Positions 30,975 through 39,185 of a stretch of 64,000 nt of DNA are shown in pieces. Position 1 is the stretch's first letter. Each line of letters begins with the position of its first letter. The stretch comes from Tsukamurella spumae (GTDB lineage Bacteria > Actinomycetota > Actinomycetes > Mycobacteriales > Mycobacteriaceae): contig NZ_JAAXOQ010000003.1 in NCBI RefSeq assembly GCF_012396015.1, forward strand, positions 62,001 to 126,000, in the 5' to 3' direction. The position numbers and the translations under genes are program-made. The notes under the pieces were generated by a model, which was not told the origin of the DNA, made no database searches, and worked only from the letters and a program-made list of their open reading frames with translations.

Positions 30975-31027
30975 GGTCCGGGCCGGCCCGGCGGGCGGGC
31001 TCGGCACCGGCCGGGCCCGCGGGCGGG

Positions 31028-31207
31028 TCAGTCGCCCGGCGCGTCGATGTGGGCCAGCAGGGCCGGATCGGCGGATTCGAGCCGGTCGACGATCTCGCCA
31101 CCGTCGCACCGCATCAGCGCGACGACGGCACCGTCGGCCGACCGGCGCAGCACCGTCCAGGTGCCGCCGGAGTCCTCCCAGCGCCGCAATTGCTCGAGCG
31201 GGGTCAT
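31028..31207 (-). CDS. Small conserved actinobacterial protein, 59 residues
   Basis: Soluble peptide starting MTPLEQLRRWEDSGGTWTVL and continuing VVALMRCDGGEIVDRL. I recall this RRWEDSGGTW pattern from other actinobacteria, where it is annotated only as hypothetical. It converges on the dioxygenase gene across a very GC-rich 53-base gap containing CGGGCC repeats that may act as a terminator. Confidence 0.7.
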   Translation of the reverse strand: MTPLEQLRRWEDSGGTWTVLRRSADGAVVALMRCDGGEIVDRLESADPALLAHIDAPGD

Positions 31208-31281
31208 GGTCTCGATGATAGGAGGCCCGCGCGCGGCGGAACGTGCGTCATCCGAACGGATGAGGTCCGCCGGTTTCAACC

Positions 31282-31309
31282 TTGCAGACATCCGATTCCG
31301 GCGTAGTGT
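31282..31309 (+). promoter_or_regulatory. SigA-type promoter
   Basis: TTGCAG (31282-31287), 16-base spacer, TAGTGT (31304-31309), upstream of the membrane-protein operon at 31372, which has its own ribosome site AGGGAGGG. Confidence 0.45.
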
Positions 31310-31371
31310 GCTGTTCTCACAGTGGACTTCACGGTGGAGTCGTATCGCCGTGTCAGGGAGGGAACACGAGC

Positions 31372-32220
31372 ATGCAGCCGCATGGACCAGCACAGAACTA
31401 CCCCGGAGCGCCGGGCGGGCCGCCGGCCGGGGGGCAACCGCCGGGAATGCCCGGCGGGATGCCCTTCGGACCGCCGGCCGGATTCGGCCCGCGCCCCGCG
31501 TTCCCGATCGCCCGCATCGGCGCGGCGGTGACACTGGCGGCCGGCCTGATCGTGCTGTTCTGCTCGCTGCTCAACCTCTACACGGTCACCGTCACCCCCA
31601 GCGCGGCCGACACGTCGAACTACAACGACATCCCCAGCGGCACCGTCGATGTGGGGATCGGCTTCTACAACGTCGCCCCGCTCCCCGCACCCGTGACCGC
31701 GCTGGCGATCCCGCTCCTGATGCTCGTCGCGGCGCTCACCGCGCTGCCCGGCGTCCTCGGCCGGGGCGCCCAGGGGTCGCTCGTGTCCGCGGTCGCGGCG
31801 ATCGCGGCGACGCTGCTCTCGCTCGTGCTGATGATCGCGGACCCGCTGCCCAGCGTGGAGCTGTCCGGCAAGCTCGCCACGGACTTCACGAAGGAGACGA
31901 AGTTCTCCTCGATCGACGACCTGGTCGCGCGCGTCGTCGACGTCGGCCCCGGCGCGGGCCTGATCATCGCGCTGATCGTCGGGCTGCTCGCTTCCGCGGG
32001 CGCGGTCGTGTCGTACCTCCAGATCGGGGCCCGCAGGCCCGACGGTGCGCCCGGCCCCGTCCCGCCGGTCCCGCCGGCGCCCGGGGCCCCGTACGGCCAG
32101 CCCGGCATGGGGTTCACGGGGCAGCTGCCGCGCATCGTCGACGGTCCCGTGCAGCCCGGTGCGCCCGGCCCCGGTCAGCCCGGCCCCGGTCAGCCCGGTA
32201 ACCAGCCGGGGGCGTGGTGA
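31372..32220 (+). CDS. Proline/glycine-rich membrane protein
   Basis: A 282-residue protein with a Pro/Gly-rich N terminus (about 40 residues), four predicted helices (IGAAVTLAAGLIVLFCSLLN, VTALAIPLLMLVAALTAL, VSAVAAIAATLLSLVLMIA, GLIIALIVGLLASAGAVVSY), an extracytoplasmic loop after helix 3 and another Pro/Gly-rich C terminus ending in GQPGPGQPGN repeats. No function recognised. ATG 31372 follows AGGGAGGG. The next gene overlaps its stop and shares the four-helix plan. Confidence 0.75.
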   Translation: MQPHGPAQNYPGAPGGPPAGGQPPGMPGGMPFGPPAGFGPRPAFPIARIGAAVTLAAGLIVLFCSLLNLYTVTVTPSAADTSNYNDIPSGTVDVGIGFYNVAPLPAPVTALAIPLLMLVAALTALPGVLGRGAQGSLVSAVAAIAATLLSLVLMIADPLPSVELSGKLATDFTKETKFSSIDDLVARVVDVGPGAGLIIALIVGLLASAGAVVSYLQIGARRPDGAPGPVPPVPPAPGAPYGQPGMGFTGQLPRIVDGPVQPGAPGPGQPGPGQPGNQPGAW

Positions 32221-32804
32221 ATCCCGCGCGGATCCTGGCGGCGGTCACCGGCGTCCTGGGTATCGCCGGGCTCGGGCTGACGATGCTGCCGCTGCTGACC
32301 ATCAAGGCGACCGACGTGCAGCTGCAGTTCGTCAACCCCGGGATCGGGCCGTGGAGCTATTACGGCGGCTACGGCGGCACCGATATGACCCGGTACTGCA
32401 CCAAGTACCCGGACGAGTGCGTCGTGCGCGGAGCCGCCACTGCCCACATCGGTTTCCTCGACATCGGGCCGATGAGCGTCGCGATGGTCGCGATCATCCC
32501 CATCGTGCTGGGGCTCGTCGGCGCGTTGGGCGCGCTGCAGGCGGTGCGCGGCATGCACCCGGGCGGCGCGGCCGGCACGGCCCTGCTCGCCCTCGGCGCG
32601 CTCGTCGTCGCCGTGTTCACGTGGATCTCGCCCGGTGTCGCCGTGCACGGCAGCGGTGAGTTCGCCACCGCCAAGTCGTCCGGCTACGACACCGGGATGT
32701 CCGTCTCGCCCGGCGCGGGCCTCATCTGCGCCGCGATCGCACTGGTCGCGATCCTGGCCGTCGGCGGTTACCAGGCGATCACGGAGTTGCTCGCGCGCCG
32801 CTGA
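32217..32804 (+). CDS. Four-helix membrane protein coupled to the previous gene
   Basis: A 195-residue protein starting at GTG 32217 in the stop of the upstream gene (GTGA). The first helix (ILAAVTGVLGIAGLGLTML) is followed by a long outside loop with two cysteines (MTRYCTKYPDECVVRG), likely disulfide-bonded, then three more helices. Not recognised. Coupling and matching topology suggest the two proteins form one membrane complex. Confidence 0.72.
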   Translation: MNPARILAAVTGVLGIAGLGLTMLPLLTIKATDVQLQFVNPGIGPWSYYGGYGGTDMTRYCTKYPDECVVRGAATAHIGFLDIGPMSVAMVAIIPIVLGLVGALGALQAVRGMHPGGAAGTALLALGALVVAVFTWISPGVAVHGSGEFATAKSSGYDTGMSVSPGAGLICAAIALVAILAVGGYQAITELLARR

Positions 32805-32817
32805 CCGGTTCGGCGGA

Positions 32818-32868
32818 AAACCTGTGCACCGTTGATCAACTCTGAGTTGATCAACGGTGCACAGGTTT
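32818..32868. terminator. Perfect 24-bp hairpin, bidirectional terminator
   Basis: Arms 32818-32841 and 32845-32868 are exact reverse complements with a 3-base loop (CTG); outer bases are AAA and TTT. It sits between two converging genes. The stem is unusually long for a terminator. Confidence 0.75.
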
Positions 32869-32904
32869 CGGCGCGTGCATCGGTTCGATGCCCTCGAGCT
32901 CGTT

Positions 32905-33243
32905 TCAGGCGACGGCCTTCGCGACCAGGGCGGCGATTCGCGCCTCGGTCGCATCGTCGAGGGCCGTGACAGTCCAGACCAGCGGGTGCATGGTGGCACC
33001 CTCCTCGAAGGCCGGACTCACCGTCTCACCGAAACCGAAGGCCACGTAGTCCTTTCCCGGCTTGATGTAGCAGATGTCCTCGCCGCCGCCCACGTAGAAG
33101 GGCAGGCCCCAGCGGACGACCGGCTCGAGGCCCGGCGCGTTCTCGCGGATGATGGCGTGCAGCCGCTCCCCGATCTCGGCGTACGGCGCGGGCATCGCCC
33201 GGAGCTTCGCGAGGACGGCCGCGTCCCCCTTCTTCGAGAACAT
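32905..33243 (-). CDS. DUF1801-family protein
   Basis: Small soluble protein of 112 residues in the DUF1801/YdhG-like family (MPAPYAEIGERLHAIIREN, EPVVRWGLPFYVGGGEDICY, KDYVAFGFG). Members have an SCP2-like fold without a known reaction. GGGAG precedes the ATG. It stands alone between two long hairpins. Confidence 0.75.
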   Translation of the reverse strand: MFSKKGDAAVLAKLRAMPAPYAEIGERLHAIIRENAPGLEPVVRWGLPFYVGGGEDICYIKPGKDYVAFGFGETVSPAFEEGATMHPLVWTVTALDDATEARIAALVAKAVA

Positions 33244-33344
33244 GATCCCTGAGCTCCCTCGGTTCGCTCGACCCCCGCGGTCGATCCGCCCACGCTACCG
33301 CGAGCGCCGGTCTCGGGTACGGGACACGCGCCGGACCCGAAACG

Positions 33345-33386
33345 AGTTCGGGCGGGGTTCTGATTTCTCAGAACCCCGCCCGAACT
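33345..33386. terminator. 19-bp hairpin after tRNA-Ala
   Basis: Arms 33345-33363 and 33368-33386 are exact reverse complements around TTTC. On the minus strand it lies 14 bases after the tRNA 3' end and is followed by CGTTT, so it probably ends the tRNA transcript. Confidence 0.7.
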
Positions 33387-33399
33387 GCGGTTTCCTCGG

Positions 33400-33472
33400 T
33401 GGAGCTAAGGGGAATCGAACCCCTGACCTCCTCGATGCGAACGAGGCGCGCTACCAACTGCGCTATAGCCCC
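33400..33472 (-). tRNA. tRNA-Ala (anticodon CGC)
   Basis: A 73-base cloverleaf. The acceptor stem GGGGCTA pairs with TAGCTCC including one G-T pair; D-loop AGCGCAGTTGGTAGCGC; anticodon stem CCTCG/CGAGG enclosing TTCGCAT, giving anticodon CGC (reads GCG); T-loop GGGGTTCGATTCCCC. Discriminator A is followed by CC but not a full CCA, so the last base is added after transcription. Confidence 0.95.
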
Positions 33473-33514
33473 TTGCGGAACTCGACCACTCTAGCAAGCC
33501 CGCTCGGCAAACTG

Positions 33515-34702
33515 TTAACCGACCTTGCGCTCGTACGGTTCCCGCACGTCAGCGCGCCGATCGAGGAAGTCGAACTCCTCGGCGCGATAGCGCGGGAGGT
33601 GGTCGAAGGCGGGGTCCTCGTCGTCGATCTCCATGACGACGCAGCCGCCGCGGCGCAGGTGCGCGGGGACACCGTCGAGCACCTCGGCCTCGCGCTCGCG
33701 CTCCCTGCGGGCCCGCTCCAGCCGCGCGGTGCGGCGACGACGGATCTCGGCCTCGATGCGCACCGTCCGGCGGAGGTAGGTGAGGTAGACGGCCAGCGCG
33801 AGCACGACGGCGCCGAGGCTGTACCACGCGAAGGGCACGTTCATCAGCCCCGCGCCGAGCGCGACGACGGCGAGCACACCCAGCGCGAGCGTGACGCGCT
33901 GCCGGAAGCGGAAGCGGGCCTCGGTGAGGCGGGCGTCGTTCTCCGGGTCGTAACCGCCACGGCGCCGCTGCGGGCCGTCGCCGCGCGCGTCGATCTCCGC
34001 CGGCTCGGCCTTCGGCCGGGTCGCCGGGACGATCTCCTCGGTGAGCTGGTCATCGGCCGCGTCCGCGTCCGCGAGCTCCGCGTCGGCCGGCTCCTCGACG
34101 GGCGACTCGTCGGCCGGCTCGTCGACGAGCTCGCTCATCGGCTCGGCCGGTTCGAGATCCTCGGCGACGGGGTCGGCCTCAGCCGCCTGCGCCACGGGTG
34201 CCGTCACCCGCCGGACGATCGGATCGGACTCCGGTGCGGCGGCGGTGTCGACGCTCGCGGCCGCATCCGGAGCAGGCACCTCCACAGCAGGCGCGTCCAG
34301 GTCGACGATCGACGCCTTCGCGCGCATCGCCGCCCGCTCGACGGTGGGGATCGGAGTGGTGTCGCCGTCCATCGGGCTCGACCCGTGCAGGTCGTCGACA
34401 TCGGAATCGACGTAGGCATGCGCCTCGGCGTCCTCGTCGGCGGGGAGATCGCCGACGAGCCGCTCGGCGTCCTCGTCCTCCGGGAACTCGGCCTCATCGA
34501 CCCGATCATCGGCGACGGTGGCCGCCGGCCGGATGCGGCGGCGGACGGCGCGGGTGGCCGAGCCGCCGCGGTGCAGCAGGCGCGTCTTGAGCGTCGCGTC
34601 GGACACCTGGTTCACCCTGGGGTGCCGCGCGGCGAGCATCGGAACGAGCACCACCAGCCACGCGACGATCAGCCCCACCCAGAGCAGTGTCTGCGGGATC
34701 AT
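33515..34702 (-). CDS. glpR: Divisome protein SepX/GlpR
   Basis: A 395-residue membrane protein of the actinobacterial SepX/GlpR family (Rv0996 position). The N-terminal helix (PQTLLWVGLIVAWLVVLVPM) is followed by ARHPRVNQVSD, a long acidic disordered region (about residues 60-250) and then two helices (VTLALGVLAVVALGAGLM, WYSLGAVVLALAVYLTYL) with a basic tail. In corynebacteria and Streptomyces this protein works with the gephyrin-like Glp and the septal machinery. ATG 34702 has GGAGGGA six bases upstream. It is the last gene of the galU-glp-rimJ-glpR cluster. Confidence 0.88.
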   Translation of the reverse strand: MIPQTLLWVGLIVAWLVVLVPMLAARHPRVNQVSDATLKTRLLHRGGSATRAVRRRIRPAATVADDRVDEAEFPEDEDAERLVGDLPADEDAEAHAYVDSDVDDLHGSSPMDGDTTPIPTVERAAMRAKASIVDLDAPAVEVPAPDAAASVDTAAAPESDPIVRRVTAPVAQAAEADPVAEDLEPAEPMSELVDEPADESPVEEPADAELADADAADDQLTEEIVPATRPKAEPAEIDARGDGPQRRRGGYDPENDARLTEARFRFRQRVTLALGVLAVVALGAGLMNVPFAWYSLGAVVLALAVYLTYLRRTVRIEAEIRRRRTARLERARREREREAEVLDGVPAHLRRGGCVVMEIDDEDPAFDHLPRYRAEEFDFLDRRADVREPYERKVG

Positions 34703-34854
34703 GTCGGCTCCCTCCGGCAATCAGCGAGCACGGATCACATCCGTGTAAGTCGCCTCGAAGGCTATTTCACCAGGGGGGATCAGCGCGCCCGACGCGCCGT
34801 AGCGAAACCCCAAAAATCTCAAACAGTCACTTCAGTCACACGCGCGTCGTCGCC

Positions 34855-35484
34855 TCAGAAGCGCGCACGGCCCGACCGCACGACCCGCGCGACCATGGAA
34901 TCCGCGATCTCCTCCGCGGTGATCGCCACCAGCAGATGGTCCCGCCAGGCACCGTCGACGTGCAGGTAGCGACGCAGCAGCCCCTCCTCGCGGAACCCCG
35001 CATTGCGCAGCACCGCGCGCGACCCGCCGTTCTCCGGGCGCACCGTCGCATCCACCCGATGCAGGCCGAGCGTCCCGAAGCAGTGGTCGACCGCGAGCGC
35101 GACGGCCACCGTCGCGACCCCGTGGCCGGTCACGGACCGGTCGACCCAGTACCCCACCCACGCGCTCTGCAGCTGTCCGCGGGTGATGTTGCCGATGGTG
35201 ATCTGGCCGGCGTAGGCACCGTCGACCTCGATGACCATCGGAACGATGGTCCCGGACCGGGCCTGCGAGCGGAGCGAGGCGCACAGAGGGGTCCACTGCG
35301 AGGCGGCGTGCCGGCGCTGCCAATTCGTCTCGCCCGACGGTTCCCACGGCTCGAGTTCGGCGCGGTTGAGCAGGCGCAGGCGCGACCACTGCCGCCCGTC
35401 GCGGGCGCGGATCGGCCGCAGCCGCACGACGCCGGCGGCCGTGGTGAGCGGCCCGAGTTCGACCTGCCAGTTCGCGCCGAACAC
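34855..35484 (-). CDS. rimJ: GNAT acetyltransferase, RimJ-like
   Basis: A 209-residue N-acetyltransferase. The acetyl-CoA loop is SVTGHGVATVAVALAVDHCF; GLHRVDATVRPENGGSRAVL and GFREEGLLRRYLHVDGAWRD are the characteristic RimJ/RimL-type C-terminal blocks. The target may be a protein N terminus, as for RimJ, but is unproven. GTG 35484 follows the glp stop by five bases. Same neighbours as Rv0995. Confidence 0.88.
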   Translation of the reverse strand: MFGANWQVELGPLTTAAGVVRLRPIRARDGRQWSRLRLLNRAELEPWEPSGETNWQRRHAASQWTPLCASLRSQARSGTIVPMVIEVDGAYAGQITIGNITRGQLQSAWVGYWVDRSVTGHGVATVAVALAVDHCFGTLGLHRVDATVRPENGGSRAVLRNAGFREEGLLRRYLHVDGAWRDHLLVAITAEEIADSMVARVVRSGRARF

Positions 35485-35489
35485 CGGCG

Positions 35490-36731
35490 TCAGCCGCGCT
35501 GGGCGAGGAACGCGACCACCACGTCGTCACCCGCGCGGACCTCGGTGACCTCCGGGTCCACCACGATCAGGCAGTTCGCCTCGGCCAGGCTCACCAGCAG
35601 GTGCGAGCCGTTGTCCGGGATCGGCGCGACCATGAACTCGCCGGTGTCCTCGTCGCGCATGAGCTGGCCGCGCACGTACTCACGCCGCCCCTCAGGCGAC
35701 TCGAACGACGCCGCACTCTTCGCGGTCACCAGGCGGCGCATCGGCTGCCGCTTGCCCAGCGCGATCCGGATGAGCGGGCGCACCATCACCTCGAAGGCCA
35801 CCAGCGCGCTCATCGGGTTCGACGGCAGCAGGAAGGTGGGCACCTCGTCGGGACCGAGGGCGCCGAAGCCCTGGACCGAGGCGGGGTGCATCGCGATCCG
35901 CTCGACGACGAGGTCGCCGAGCTCTGCCAGCGCCGACGAGATGTCCTCGGACGCGGAACCGCCGAGCGCGGAGGTCATCACCACGACCTCGGACCGCTGC
36001 AGCTGTGCCTCGACGGCCTCGCGGACGCCGTCGGTGCCTACGATGCCCACGCGGTGCACCTCGGCGCCGCAGTCCCGGGCGGACGCGGCCAGGGCGTAGG
36101 AGGCCACGTCGTAGACCTGGCCCGCGCCGGTGTCGCGATCGATGTCGACGAGCTCCCGGCCCACCGAGATCACCGCGACGCGCGGGCGGGGATGCACCGA
36201 GACCTTGTCCTGCCCGACCGCGGCGAGCAGGCCCACCTGGGCCGGTCCGACGACGGTGCCGCGCCGCACGGCCACGTCGCCGGGCTGCACGTCGTCGCCC
36301 GTGCGGCGGACGTACTGCCCGGACCGGACGGAGTGTCCGACACGGACTTTCGACAGCCCACCGTCGGTCCACTTATCGGGGAGGACGGCGTCGGCGAGCG
36401 TGGGCAGCGGCGCGCCGGTCTCGACCTTCACGGCCTGCCCGGGCTGCAGCCGGATGGGCTGCCGGTTGCCCGCGCGCACCTCGCCGACCACGGGCAGCGT
36501 GACGATGATCTGCTCGCCGGTCTCCTCGTCGGCGGCGCCGGCGTCGGCGACATCGACGGAGCGGACCGCGTAGCCGTCGATCGCGGCCTGGTCGAACGCG
36601 GGGAGGGCGTTCTCGACGACCACTTCCTCCGCGCACATGAGGCCCTGCGCCTCGGAGATCCCCACGCGCACCGGCCGCGGCGCCACCGCCGCGGCCGTGA
36701 CCCGAGCCAGATGGTCCTCCACGGAGCGCAT
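35490..36731 (-). CDS. moeA1: Gephyrin-like MoeA family protein (Glp/MoeA1)
   Basis: A 413-residue MoeA/gephyrin homologue. Domains in order: the N-terminal dimerisation part (ALPAFDQAAIDGYAVRSVDV), the MPT-binding domain (HPRPRVAVISVGRELVDID, VVMTSALGGSASEDISSALA, MHPASVQGFGALGPDEVPTF, LLPSNPMSALVAF) and a C-terminal domain IV. Classical MoeA inserts molybdenum into molybdopterin. The usual MoeA TGGxS motif reads ALGGSA here, and the copy next to glpR is the division protein Glp in related genera, so a cytoskeletal role may dominate. It lies between galU and rimJ on one strand. Confidence 0.9.
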   Translation of the reverse strand: MRSVEDHLARVTAAAVAPRPVRVGISEAQGLMCAEEVVVENALPAFDQAAIDGYAVRSVDVADAGAADEETGEQIIVTLPVVGEVRAGNRQPIRLQPGQAVKVETGAPLPTLADAVLPDKWTDGGLSKVRVGHSVRSGQYVRRTGDDVQPGDVAVRRGTVVGPAQVGLLAAVGQDKVSVHPRPRVAVISVGRELVDIDRDTGAGQVYDVASYALAASARDCGAEVHRVGIVGTDGVREAVEAQLQRSEVVVMTSALGGSASEDISSALAELGDLVVERIAMHPASVQGFGALGPDEVPTFLLPSNPMSALVAFEVMVRPLIRIALGKRQPMRRLVTAKSAASFESPEGRREYVRGQLMRDEDTGEFMVAPIPDNGSHLLVSLAEANCLIVVDPEVTEVRAGDDVVVAFLAQRG

Positions 36732-36743
36732 GTCCTCGGCCTC

Positions 36744-37643
36744 CTACTTGTTCAGGCGATCCTGCAGCCAGGAGCGCAGGTCGGGACCGTAATCGTCACG
36801 ATCCAATGCCAAGTCAACCGCAGCCTTGAGGTAGCCCCCGGGATTTCCGAGGTCGTGTCGGGTTCCGTGATGGACCACGACGTGCACGGGATGCCCCTCT
36901 TCGATGAGCAGCGCGATGGCGTCGGTCAGCTGGATCTCGCCGCCGGCGCCCGTGTCGATGCGCCGCAGCGCGTCGAAGATCGCGCGGTCGAGCAGGTAGC
37001 GCCCCGCGGCGGCGAAGTTCGACGGTGCGTCCTCGGCCTTGGGCTTCTCGACCATGCCGTTGACCTTGAGCACGTCGGGATTGACCGCGTCCGGCACGGT
37101 CTCGACGTCGAACACGCCGTAGCTGCTGATCTGGTTCTCGGGCACCGCGATGGCGCAGAGCACCGAGCCGCCGCGCTTCTCCCGGACCTTCGCCATCGTG
37201 GTGAGCACGCCGATGGGGAGCACCAGGTCGTCGGGGAGGAGGACGCAGATCGCGTCCTCATCGTCGTCGAGCACCGGCTCGACGCAGGCCACGGCGTGCC
37301 CGAGGCCCAGCGGCTTGTCCTGGATCACGGCCTCGGCGTGGATCAGGTTGGGCGCGCGGCGCACCTTGTCGAGCATCGCGGTCTTGCCGCGCTTCTCCAG
37401 CGTGCCCTCGAGCACCAGGTCCTCGACGAAGTGCGCGACCACGCCGTCCTTACCCGGGCTGGTCACGATGCAGAGCCGCTCCGCACCCGCCGCGGCCGCC
37501 TCCTCGGCGACGAGCTCGATGCCGGGAGTGTCGACGACCGGGAGCAGCTCCTTGGGAACCGTCTTCGTCGCGGGGAGGAATCGGGTGCCGAGACCGGCGG
37601 CGGGAACGACCGCGGTTCTCGGGATGGAGGGCAAAGTGCTCAT
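36744..37643 (-). CDS. galU: UTP-glucose-1-phosphate uridylyltransferase
   Basis: Makes UDP-glucose from UTP and glucose-1-phosphate for envelope glycans and trehalose. The 299-residue protein has the nucleotidyl-transfer motif VVPAAGLGTRFLPATKTVPK, the sugar-binding VVDTPGIELVAEEA, VLLPDDLV with the metal aspartates, and VEKPKAEDAPS. Length normal. ATG 37643 is six bases after TATGGT on the minus strand, so the mRNA may be leaderless; the GGAGGG directly before the ATG is too close to act as a ribosome site. Divergent from the cyclo-ligase gene. Confidence 0.95.
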   Translation of the reverse strand: MSTLPSIPRTAVVPAAGLGTRFLPATKTVPKELLPVVDTPGIELVAEEAAAAGAERLCIVTSPGKDGVVAHFVEDLVLEGTLEKRGKTAMLDKVRRAPNLIHAEAVIQDKPLGLGHAVACVEPVLDDDEDAICVLLPDDLVLPIGVLTTMAKVREKRGGSVLCAIAVPENQISSYGVFDVETVPDAVNPDVLKVNGMVEKPKAEDAPSNFAAAGRYLLDRAIFDALRRIDTGAGGEIQLTDAIALLIEEGHPVHVVVHHGTRHDLGNPGGYLKAAVDLALDRDDYGPDLRSWLQDRLNK

Positions 37644-37709
37644 CCCTCCACCATAGGGGAGGTCACGCTCGGGTAACGAAGCGGCGCGGGCGGGTGGGAG
37701 GATGGCGCG

Positions 37710-38267
37710 GTGACCGATACCGGACCGGACCCCGTCTCCGCGGCGAAGGCGCAGTGGCGTGCGCGGTTGCGGCGCGGGCGGGCCTCGATGTCCGACGGTG
37801 CGCGCGCCGCCGCGGCCGCGGCGCTGGTCCGGGTGGTGTCGGGACTGGACCTGGGCGTCGTCGCCGCGTACGTGCCGGTGGGTTCGGAGCCGGGTTCGAT
37901 CGAGCTGGTGGACGCCCTGGGCCCGCGGGTGCTGCTGCCGGTGACGCCGCCGGTTCCGGGGCCGCTGGACTGGGCGTGGAGCGGCTCGCTCGCGCCGGGA
38001 CCCTTCGGGCTGCTGGAGCCGACGGGGCCACGACTGGGCGGCGATGCCCTGGCCTCGGTGGACACGGTGCTGCTGCCCGCTCTGGGTGTCTCGCGCGCCG
38101 GCGTGCGGCTGGGGCGGGGTGCGGGGTACTACGACAGGTCCTCGCTCTCCGGCCCGCGGTTGATCGCCGTGGTCTACGACCACGAGCTGGTGGACTTCCT
38201 GCCCTCCGAGCCCACGGATGTGCCGGTGGACGGGGCGCTCACGCCGTCCGGGCTGGTCGAGTTCTGA
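37710..38267 (+). CDS. 5-formyltetrahydrofolate cyclo-ligase
   Basis: Converts 5-formyl-THF to 5,10-methenyl-THF with ATP. The 185-residue protein has the folate pocket VAAYVPVGSEPGSIELVDAL, PGPFGLLEPTG and the phosphate-binding VLLPALGVSRAGVRLGRGAG followed by YYDR. The usual C-terminal HD.PVD(Y/L).(V/I)T element reads TDVPVDGALTPSG. GTG 37710 shares its start context with pabB. Position matches Rv0992c. Confidence 0.9.
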   Translation: MTDTGPDPVSAAKAQWRARLRRGRASMSDGARAAAAAALVRVVSGLDLGVVAAYVPVGSEPGSIELVDALGPRVLLPVTPPVPGPLDWAWSGSLAPGPFGLLEPTGPRLGGDALASVDTVLLPALGVSRAGVRLGRGAGYYDRSSLSGPRLIAVVYDHELVDFLPSEPTDVPVDGALTPSGLVEF

Positions 38268-38273
38268 GACGGT

Positions 38274-38834
38274 CTAGATCAGCAGGCGGGAGATGTACTT
38301 CTGGCCGTACGCGCGCAGCGCATCGGGGTCACTGACCTGCAGCCCGGTGGGCGAGTTGGAGAGCAGGGAGCCGGTGATCCGGAGCATGAGATCGACCACG
38401 GAGCACAGCTCGGCGTAGTCCTGCTCGGCGCCGGAGTTGCGCAGCCGGATGACGATGCCCTGGATCAGCAGGTCCCACACGCCGCGCGGGATGCGCAGGA
38501 AGTACTCGGGCTCGGCGGCCAGCACCTTGGACACGGCCATGTTCGACTCGGCCTGCCCGATGCTCAGCGCGAACACCTCGACCAGCGTCTGCTGCGGCGT
38601 GTACCCGACGATCGTCTTGTCCAACTTGCGGCGCAGCGTGCGGATCTCGATGGCCACGACGCGGGCGATCAGCTGGTCGCGGTTGGGGAAGATCCGGTAC
38701 AGCGTGCTGCGGGAGACGTGCGCCTGCTTGGCGACCTGGTCCATGCTGACGCCGGGAATCCCGTTCGCGGCGATCACCTCGCGGGCGGCGTCCACGATCC
38801 GTCGCGCGGGCGACGGCGTACGCGGGGCACTCAT
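38274..38834 (-). CDS. TetR/AcrR family transcriptional regulator
   Basis: A 186-residue TetR regulator: HTH at residues 10-55 (RRIVDAAREVIAANGIPGVS, MDQVAKQAHVSRSTLYRIFP), then a helical ligand domain ending LQVSDPDALRAYGQKYISRL. The fully conserved LYRIFPNRDQLI confirms the family. The ligand is unknown. ATG 38834 gives a natural TetR N terminus; GTG 38855 is an in-frame alternative. It is divergent from fmdB over a short gap and converges on the cyclo-ligase with six bases between the stops. Confidence 0.88.
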   Translation of the reverse strand: MSAPRTPSPARRIVDAAREVIAANGIPGVSMDQVAKQAHVSRSTLYRIFPNRDQLIARVVAIEIRTLRRKLDKTIVGYTPQQTLVEVFALSIGQAESNMAVSKVLAAEPEYFLRIPRGVWDLLIQGIVIRLRNSGAEQDYAELCSVVDLMLRITGSLLSNSPTGLQVSDPDALRAYGQKYISRLLI

Positions 38835-38894
38835 GGCCGTATCGTATCCGCTCACACCCCTGGCACTCGAATCGCCGGAGTGCTAATTGAGCGG

Positions 38895-38900
38895 TAGAAT
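38895..38900 (+). promoter_or_regulatory. -10 element of fmdB-like gene
   Basis: TAGAAT placed exactly six bases before GTG 38907, so transcription should begin at or next to the start codon (leaderless). No clear -35 hexamer. Confidence 0.6.
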
Positions 38901-38906
38901 CGATCG

Positions 38907-39167
38907 GTGCCTACCTATTCGTACCAATGCAAGGAGTGCGGCGAGGCCTTCGACGCCGTGCAGTCCTTCTCCGACGATCCGCTCACGGTGTGCCCCAACT
39001 GCGGCGGCCCGCTGCGGAAGCTGTTCAACTCCGTCGGCGTCGTGTTCAAGGGCAGCGGCTTCTACCGCACCGATTCCCGCAGCTCAAAGGCCGATACCAC
39101 CGCGAAGTCGGAGACCAAGAGCAGTTCCGACACCGCCGCCAAGGTCGACAAGGCCACCAGCTCCTAG
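38907..39167 (+). CDS. FmdB-type zinc-ribbon protein
   Basis: An 86-residue protein whose first half is a zinc ribbon: PTYSYQCKECGEAFDAVQSF with CxxC at residues 8-11 and CPNCGG about 20 residues later, then LRKLFNSVGVVFKGSGFYRT. The tail is Ser/Thr/Lys-rich. Putative regulatory or ribosome-associated role in the family; not proven. Same position as Rv0991c beside the folate cyclo-ligase. Confidence 0.88.
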   Translation: MPTYSYQCKECGEAFDAVQSFSDDPLTVCPNCGGPLRKLFNSVGVVFKGSGFYRTDSRSSKADTTAKSETKSSSDTAAKVDKATSS

Positions 39168-39185
39168 CCTTGCTACGTTGCTGGC

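Noticed and set aside
36330-36346. TGTCCG-ACA-CGGAC-like sequence inside moeA1 as a further TetR operator
   Set aside because: It lacks the CTCTCGGATTC flank, has a mismatch and lies in a conserved coding segment, so chance is a sufficient explanation.
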